From Lantana camara (taxonomy: Eukaryota > Streptophyta > Magnoliopsida > Lamiales > Verbenaceae): a DNA stretch of 64,000 nt. Below, in pieces: positions 58,010 to 64,000 of this stretch. The translations under genes were made by a program, and so were the position numbers. The notes below the pieces were generated by a model. It searched no databases. It was given only the letters and a program-made list of their open reading frames with translations, and was not told the DNA's origin. The first letter of the stretch is position 1; every line of letters begins with the position of its first letter. The stretch is from NCBI GenBank assembly GCA_037501455.1, contig CM074855.1, positions 37,171,001 through 37,235,000 of the forward strand, written 5' to 3'.

Positions 58010-59800
58010 GTTCCATTTAAATAATTACTATGCATTAACTGAATTAAAACACACATAGTTGCCATGACTTCTTGAGAATTTTAGTGCTCAATGACTGATA
58101 TAATTTACTCCTCCAATACTTATATATATACTTGTTCGAGTTGGAAAGGAAGTCAAATATGACAACTGCTATTGAACTTTTGTTAAACTATTTGTATGTA
58201 TATATATATTAAATACTTGTGTCTTTTACGAAAATTGATCAACGTGATTCATGCTGATATTAAACTTTGAAGTGTTGTACGAGCCGTAATATAAATATTC
58301 TCACAGGCTATCAATTTGTATGGTATTAATGAAAATAAGTGTTGATACTGAAAATCCTAATTGACTTTTCTTTCTGAAAGCATGGTCTGATCGTCAACCT
58401 AGTTATCTGGGTAGTGAAAACTTGATTGGATTTGTATGTAATTCTTAAATTAGTGGTTTTAAGGTTATATTACTTGATTAGATTATCTGAATATATAATT
58501 TTTGTCATAGCCGTACACGTCAGACATAATTATATAAATTGTCGAGTCGAGTTGAGTCTTAACCGGTAGTCACATATGTGTAACAGGCTTTCCTGAGGAG
58601 GAGCCCTGATCATATCATGCCTTGTCCCTTTTGAAGTTTGAAGATCGTATGGTGAGGGATTAAAATGTTTTTAACTGGGGCCAAAACATATATTATGCAA
58701 AAATATACATTCTTTAAAACCCAGTCCTTAATGATTGAGTTTGATTTTGACTCGTTGATACTATATATATATTATTAGTTGTTTTGTAATATTTTAGTAT
58801 TTTATTGAAAATTTGGATTTCCTTATAACAAAATAATGAGTTATTGTTATATTATATATACGTGTGAGTGAATGAAAAGTTTGATTTTGAACTGTGAAAT
58901 GGTTAAAAGAAAGAAAGTGTGAAAATATTTTAAAAATCGAGTAGTGATCGAATGATAGAACCCTTGGGGACGCCCTTGGGGAATATGGGTCCGGAGTATC
59001 TAGTAGATGAAGCCCGGAGGTGTACGCCAAAGGCTGATCTTGCTACGTACTTCTGTGAAGCTCTATACGGGGCATAGCCGGAGGTTGACTACGATACGTA
59101 TAGAGTGAGGTTATTGGTACCAGGGCATATTGCCCCCTAAGTGAACGTGTGGTTGGTTGGGAGGCACCTCGACTAACAATTGGAGGGAGAAGGCTGGTTT
59201 CTTGTTTTGTGTTCCTTGTTTTCAAGGTGTGAAGGTTGGAGAACTCACCCGTACTTATTGGGTTACTGTGATTGATCAATCGTTTTGATTATTGGTTCAC
59301 AAGTGTTTCTGCTCAACCCAAAAGATATTCTTTCATATACGTTTTATCTTGTTTTGAAAAGAATAAAAATATGAACCAAATTGGTGTTCGTGTTTGTATA
59401 TATATATAACCCTCTGACTTAGTCACTTTGACTAACCTCCCTTCTTTTCTGGTTTTGGCTTCAGGTAGGTGTAAGTAGGCGGCATGTTAGGTCTAGGTTA
59501 TCAGGTGTTGTCTGGATAGTTTGTTTTTGAATCTCAGTGTTTTAGAATTTCTCCTTCGTGGGAAACTCAGTATGTACAGTCTATGTACCTATACCTAATA
59601 AAGTTAACGTTTGTAGTTTGTCGTCAGCCTTATCGGCATTATAATTATACTTGAAGTTTGATGGTGATTGGCGTTGTTTTAAGCTTCCGCTATACTTGTG
59701 TTTTTTTGTTCATCCCCATTCGCTGGGAAAGATTTCGAGTGAAGGCCCAAAGCTAACACTTGGGGTATTTCTCAGTGCGGTATATGGCAAGGGCGCTACA
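58010..59800 (+). repeat. gypsy2 3' LTR, last piece
   Basis: It ends with the plus-strand terminus GGGCGCTACA at 59800. A GGCTTCAG/GTAGG acceptor-like site near 59464, followed by GTAGGCGGC, fits the third exon position of the related LTRs. Sequence is AT-rich and non-coding. Together with 42607-43554 and the start of 46586-48573 it makes one LTR of roughly 3 kb. Confidence 0.75.
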
Positions 59801-60017
59801 AAGAGAATTCGAGTATATTACTATAGCCCGGTTTAGTAAGTATGAAGATCAATCCGAACAATATTTTGGTACAACCTCTATCGAGTATGAAGACTTCAAT
59901 CACCCTGATAACACTCTTGTTAATTGTACAAGTAATGATGTAAATGAAGAAAAGCTAGATTATTGTAATGAAGATCTTCAACATCTCATTCATAAAGTAA
60001 ACAAGAAAGAATTGCCT
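59801..60017 (+). pseudogene. Unidentified coding-like frame, part 1 (left of solo LTR)
   Basis: From 59802 one frame stays open for 72 codons up to the solo LTR insertion at 60017. Composition is acidic and protein-like (FEYITIARFSKYEDQ near the start, DLQHLIHKVNKKELP at the end). It continues in the same frame at 63528 once the LTR and one TGCCT copy are removed. I do not recognise the family. It lies directly beyond the gypsy2 LTR, so its start is lost. It could be a remnant host gene, a transposon gene or an old viral insert; nothing visible decides. Confidence 0.5.
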
Positions 60018-63000
60018 TGTAACAGCCCGCTCGCCCTACAAATAAGGTACGCCATGTTTCAACCTCCTTGTGTGTTTAATTATGTAATTTTGTGCTTTGC
60101 GTAGCCCTATTTTGAACTCTTTTAAGAGTTTAGGGACTTGTTTGCAATTTTCTCTTTCTAAGGGGTTTTTCGGTCATTCCTCGTTCGGTCGAGATTTCGA
60201 CCTCTTGGACCCCTTCAACGCGTTCGGGGCATCGAGACGAGTCCGTAGACTCTGAGTTTGCCCAATTCTGACGTTGTTAACCCCTTCTTCCGACTGTTTT
60301 TGCATATGAGGACCCGAGATATATACCCGGATCCTCGTTTTTCATGCCAAAGTGTGCCAAAACACGCTCAGCTCTTTCTCTCTCTCCCCCTCCCGCGATG
60401 CAAACACTGTTCACACACACTCAAGGTGTGTTTTCATGCACAACCCGGAACTTACTCGTTTCTCGACGGAATTCTACGAGTGAGTAGTCTATTTCGGAGA
60501 GCTCGACGACGCGGTCACAACCGCACCAAGATCTCGACCAACCGGCGACGACGGCGGAGTTATCGCCGATTTACAGTCGCGGTTGGAAGGAGTGGTGGAG
60601 CCGCCACTTTGCCAGCAATTTCCGGCGATTTCCGGCGACACGTGCCCCAGACCTAGACAGAAGGTAACCCGGTATTTCATATGACGTTGGCGGCATGGCC
60701 AAGGGAGCTACGACGGCGGTGCACGCGCCGCCTGAAGCCGTGACCGTGGTGCGTGAACAATAACACGACGGCGGTCCGGTGATTTTTTCCGACTAAGGTT
60801 AGTGTTTTCCAAGGTTTTTCGACCCCCTGAGTCCATTTCCGGCAGCGATTTCATCTGATTTTTGCCGTAGATGGTGGTTCCGGTGAGGTGAGAGGCGGCA
60901 GAAACTTCAGCGGCCAACGGGGGCCTTTTCTGGCGATCTTTTAGCCACGGGCTCTTCACGAAAGTTGTTCGGAACGACGAGAACTCTTATCCTGTGGTCA
61001 CACAACTCCCAATTCGGCCGATTGGTGGCGGATCGCGACGGCAGAGTGGCGGCCCAACGGCGGTCGATTTTCCGGGGATATTTTCCGGTAACCACTATAG
61101 GGCTTTCGAAGGCCTCGCTACGGGGTTTCCAACGGTATGTTCGGATTTCATTTTCGTTTTACGGTTTGTGTTTAATTTCAATTTTCGTCGTTGGGATTTA
61201 GTTCGGTTTTTCGTCAACGATGTCCGGCTTGTTTGGTATTTTCTGAAATTGGTTGAGGGCTTTTGTGGAGCAGGCCGAGACGCATGTTTCTATCCTTCCG
61301 GGGAATTTTCCGACCACCGGAGGTGGTGGTCCGGCGGCTGTACGTGGCGGTTCGGCTGGTTCCGGTGGCGGTGTTCCAACGCCCTTCAGACAGCAAGTTC
61401 CTCTCGTCATGGTGAGTCCAACGCCACTTTCCGTTCGTCAATCGGGTGTCCGATTCATTTGTTGTGAATTTATTTGTGTATTGTGATTATTTGAAATTAA
61501 TTATTTAAATTGCTAATTGCTTGATTTGTCGATCGAATTGTATTCCAATGTGTACGAAATCATGTATTAAATGAATTATGAAATGTATTGATGCTTTGAT
61601 TTGCAATTTGAATTCCAATATGCCGAATTTGAGCTATTTGTCTAACTTGAAGGGGGTGTATGTGTAATTTCCCTAAACCTATAAATTGTATGACTTCAAT
61701 TAATTACTACTTGTCGATTGAATTGGAATTTATTATATGATATAAGAATTTGTTATGCAATTTATGATTTTGCAAGAATTGAATAGTTAAATGGCTTAGT
61801 TGGAATTTGGTATGTGCTAGATGAATTGATATGAAATAATATGACTTGATTGAGCTATATAATGTTTTCTTTTGCATGTAATTGATATGAATTTGAATCC
61901 TGCTTATGTGATTGCATCCTTTAAGAGCTTGAGCATTGACGTGTGTCTATGTGGTTCATTCATGTGTCTAAGTCTTGTTCTGGTGTTTAGTTTGTCCAGG
62001 TACACCCGGGGTGGTGTTTTGTCGGCCGTGTTGATTCCGGGGTAGATCAAACGTCTTGTCTTCGGCCTCTTCGGTGTAAGTTGAGGTTAGGATATAGTTA
62101 TTCCTTAATAAAATGTGCTCGGTTTTAATGCATATGATTTAATAAAGCCTTATATGTACGTAAATAGGTGTGGGATACGTATTTGTTTGATACGTCAACG
62201 ATTTGCAAGTATGTTAAGCAATGTACAAGCCTATGTATGCTTGTTTTGGTTTGATTTGCTATGTTTTGCCACGTGAAGTTATGCTTCTAACCGTATACTT
62301 CTCATTAGCCAAGTTTGGAAAGGACCGAGTTTGATTGACACGGCAAGTGGTATGTATATACGTATAAGTTTGGTCTGTCTGTCTCTGTTGTAGCGGGTTG
62401 TGATATGATATGTATGTTGGGCGCCGGAGCTATGGGTAAGGAACCCTCGGGACGGTATAGGGCCGTCGAGGTTCGGCCTGTGCATAGTCTCCATTCGGAG
62501 TATCCCGCGCGACCTCGGGAGCTAGGGAAGGCGTGATATTCCGATGCATTCGGTGTACCAGCCGGGGAGGGCACGTCGGGGTTAGCTACCCCGCGTGAGT
62601 CTGTTGTGGATGGTTTGGGGGTATACACCCTTCCATCACCGGAGTTGAGGATGATATGACATGATATGTATGTATGTTTTCTGTTTTGTTTCTGATATGA
62701 TATGATCTGAGGAGTTTGGGAGTGTCTGAGCTCGTACCCGCCGAGTTCTCTATTATGTATATGTTCGGTTAAAGTTCAGGAAACAGGGATAGATTCTAAA
62801 TTAAGTTAACAGTTGAGCGTTTTATAAGTTACAGTGTTTTGATTAAAGTTGTTCAATTATCCTATATGTATATATCACGGGAAAATGCTTTGGTATGAAA
62901 AACCTATCCCTGAGTTCATGAACATTATGACTTTTATATCTGCTTTGCTGTCCTATATATATAGTGTGCGTGTGTTAACCCCTCACACAGTCGAGTTAAG

Positions 63001-63522
63001 ACTGACCCCTCCTGTCTTTTGTTTAGTTTGCAGGTTTTGCTTGGGGTTCGTGCTAGGCGGAGTATGTCAGTCAGTTGGAGTCTGTTCTCGAGTCTTTGTT
63101 TTTGTTTTAGGTTGTCTTACATCTGCATTTCAGTACTTATGATTTTTGTATAAATTATGTATATGTTGAATTTGAATTATGATACGGATTGATATGAATA
63201 TTTCGGGACAGGTTAGGACAGGTTTGCTCTGTGTAGTTGAACCCGTTGGATTTATGATTATTGCTTGATTCGGGATTAGGTATTTATGCTAGTTGAACCC
63301 GTCAACTGCTTTTGAATGTTTGATTTTTGCATGGTTTACTTTCCTGCTTCCGCATGCTTGTAGCTTGGTTTTGTTTGTTCAGGGTCTAAGTTCCGCCTAG
63401 CTTAGGTGTGAGTCTGTCAGTCTCCCGCTTGCCACTATTTGGTTCATGTACGGACCCTCCATTTCGTACGTGGATCGGACTTTGGTGCGGGGGATGTGGT
63501 GACCCACTGTGCGGGTGCTACA
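60018..63522 (+). repeat. Solo LTR (3505 bp) with perfect target duplication TGCCT
   Basis: Termini are TGTAACAGCCCGCTCG and GTGCGGGTGCTACA, flanked by TGCCT at 60013-60017 and 63523-63527. There is no internal region or second LTR. The 60250-61440 part is GC-rich and related to 1914-3353. Signals: donor TCATG/GTGAGT at 61411, mini-exon candidate about 62000-62075 (after GTCCAG, before GTAAG), and acceptor TTTGCAG at 63033 before TTCGTGCTAGGCGG. Frames such as 60258-60656 and 60994-61467 lie in the GC-rich leader and show no protein family. Confidence 0.95.
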
Positions 63523-64000
63523 TGCCTAATCAAACATTTATCAAAGATGAAGCCATCATATGTTATGATAACCCAGAAGAGAGGATTGAAAGTCATATGT
63601 GGGATGAAAGTTAAGAATTTAATGAAGATCAAGAGTTTCTAAACAAGGAAGGTGCCATGATGAAGCTCAATCTAGTTGCTACCAAGGCTATTTTCAAATT
63701 CCGAACCATAAATTAACAAATTCACTTATTGTTCTTTGATGTTCTTCCCCAAAATGCAAGTGGTGGGTTCGATGTGTTAAATACCTAATTTTGAGAAATT
63801 TATTCTCAGAAAGTATAATTGGGTTCACAGTTGTAGATTGGAACAAGCATCTAATCAGCATCGATAGACAACCTCAAAAGTTATTGGGAAAGTAGTGAAA
63901 TCATTGTTTTTAGATGGAAAGGTCCTAAACCACGTGAAATAAAAAAATATATCCAATCTCAATTGGGGTGAAAGGTTAGTTACTGGAAGTGTTGGAAAGA
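63523..64000 (+). pseudogene. Unidentified coding-like frame, part 2 (right of solo LTR)
   Basis: 63528-63611 continues the frame of 59802-60017 for 28 codons to a TAA (63612-63614). After that stop the same frame is open for another 33 or so codons (to about 63714) with protein-like content (NEDQEFLNKEGAMMKLNLV). Further right the frames are short and broken. No family is recognised. It appears to be an old decayed coding sequence, split by the solo LTR and carrying at least one independent stop. Confidence 0.45.

Noticed and set aside
60258..61486. Several open frames in the GC-rich part of the solo LTR
   Set aside because: Frames on both strands overlap fully, as expected from GC-rich DNA. 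The related fragment 1914-3353 does not keep the same frames.

Overview
The window is plant nuclear DNA, almost certainly pericentromeric or other heterochromatin of an angiosperm. It is made almost entirely of LTR retrotransposons, and I recognise no intact host gene. The evidence for a plant is primer-binding sites complementary to initiator-Met tRNA, a Ty1/copia element and Ty3/gypsy elements of chromovirus (Tekay/Del-like) type, very long LTRs (2.6-4.2 kb), and large non-coding LARD elements, a class described in plants. Short open frames occur throughout but are mostly shadows in LTR or leader DNA.

Layout. 1-1913, 1914-3353, 3354-4128 and 4129-4398 plus 15791-17743 are pieces of four long LTRs, each stopping exactly at an LTR terminus and abutting the interior of the next. 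4399-15790 is a complete, young LARD (LARD1, minus strand) with a 5-bp target duplication ACCCT. 17744-26205 is a decayed Ty1/copia element (minus strand) missing part of its 3' LTR. 26206-31246 is the right half of a decayed Tekay-like gypsy element (gypsy1, plus). 31247-41805 is a tandem LARD array (LARD2, minus: internal-LTR-internal-LTR). 41806-42606 is the integrase tail of a second gypsy element (gypsy2, plus), whose 3' LTR is split into 42607-43554, about 46586-46800 and 58010-59800. Inside that LTR lie a solo LTR (43555-46580, duplication ATATA), a truncated LTR (about 46800-48573) and a third non-autonomous element (LARD3, 48574-58009, minus) that still carries a damaged gag gene. From 59801 the flank holds an unidentified coding-like frame split by another solo LTR (60018-63522, duplication TGCCT).

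Two structural themes run through the window. First, eight successive junctions (1913, 3353, 4128, 17743, 26205, 31246, 41805, 59800) are all right-hand element termini sitting in the next older element. The window therefore looks like the right side of a deep nest whose left halves lie to the left of position 1. Second, the long gypsy/LARD LTRs share one architecture despite low sequence identity: a first exon ending at a GT splice donor, a mini-exon of about 50-80 nt, a third acceptor before a TGCTAGGCGG-like block, and, in most families, four or five copies of a family-specific GC-rich palindrome inside the first putative intron. The non-autonomous elements add a GGTT-GCAA-AACC hairpin next to the primer-binding site, and two of them add a 29-bp hairpin minisatellite next to the polypurine tract. 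I infer a spliced leader plus RNA packaging or dimerisation elements that could let LARDs use proteins of autonomous relatives. The sequence patterns are visible; the function is inference.
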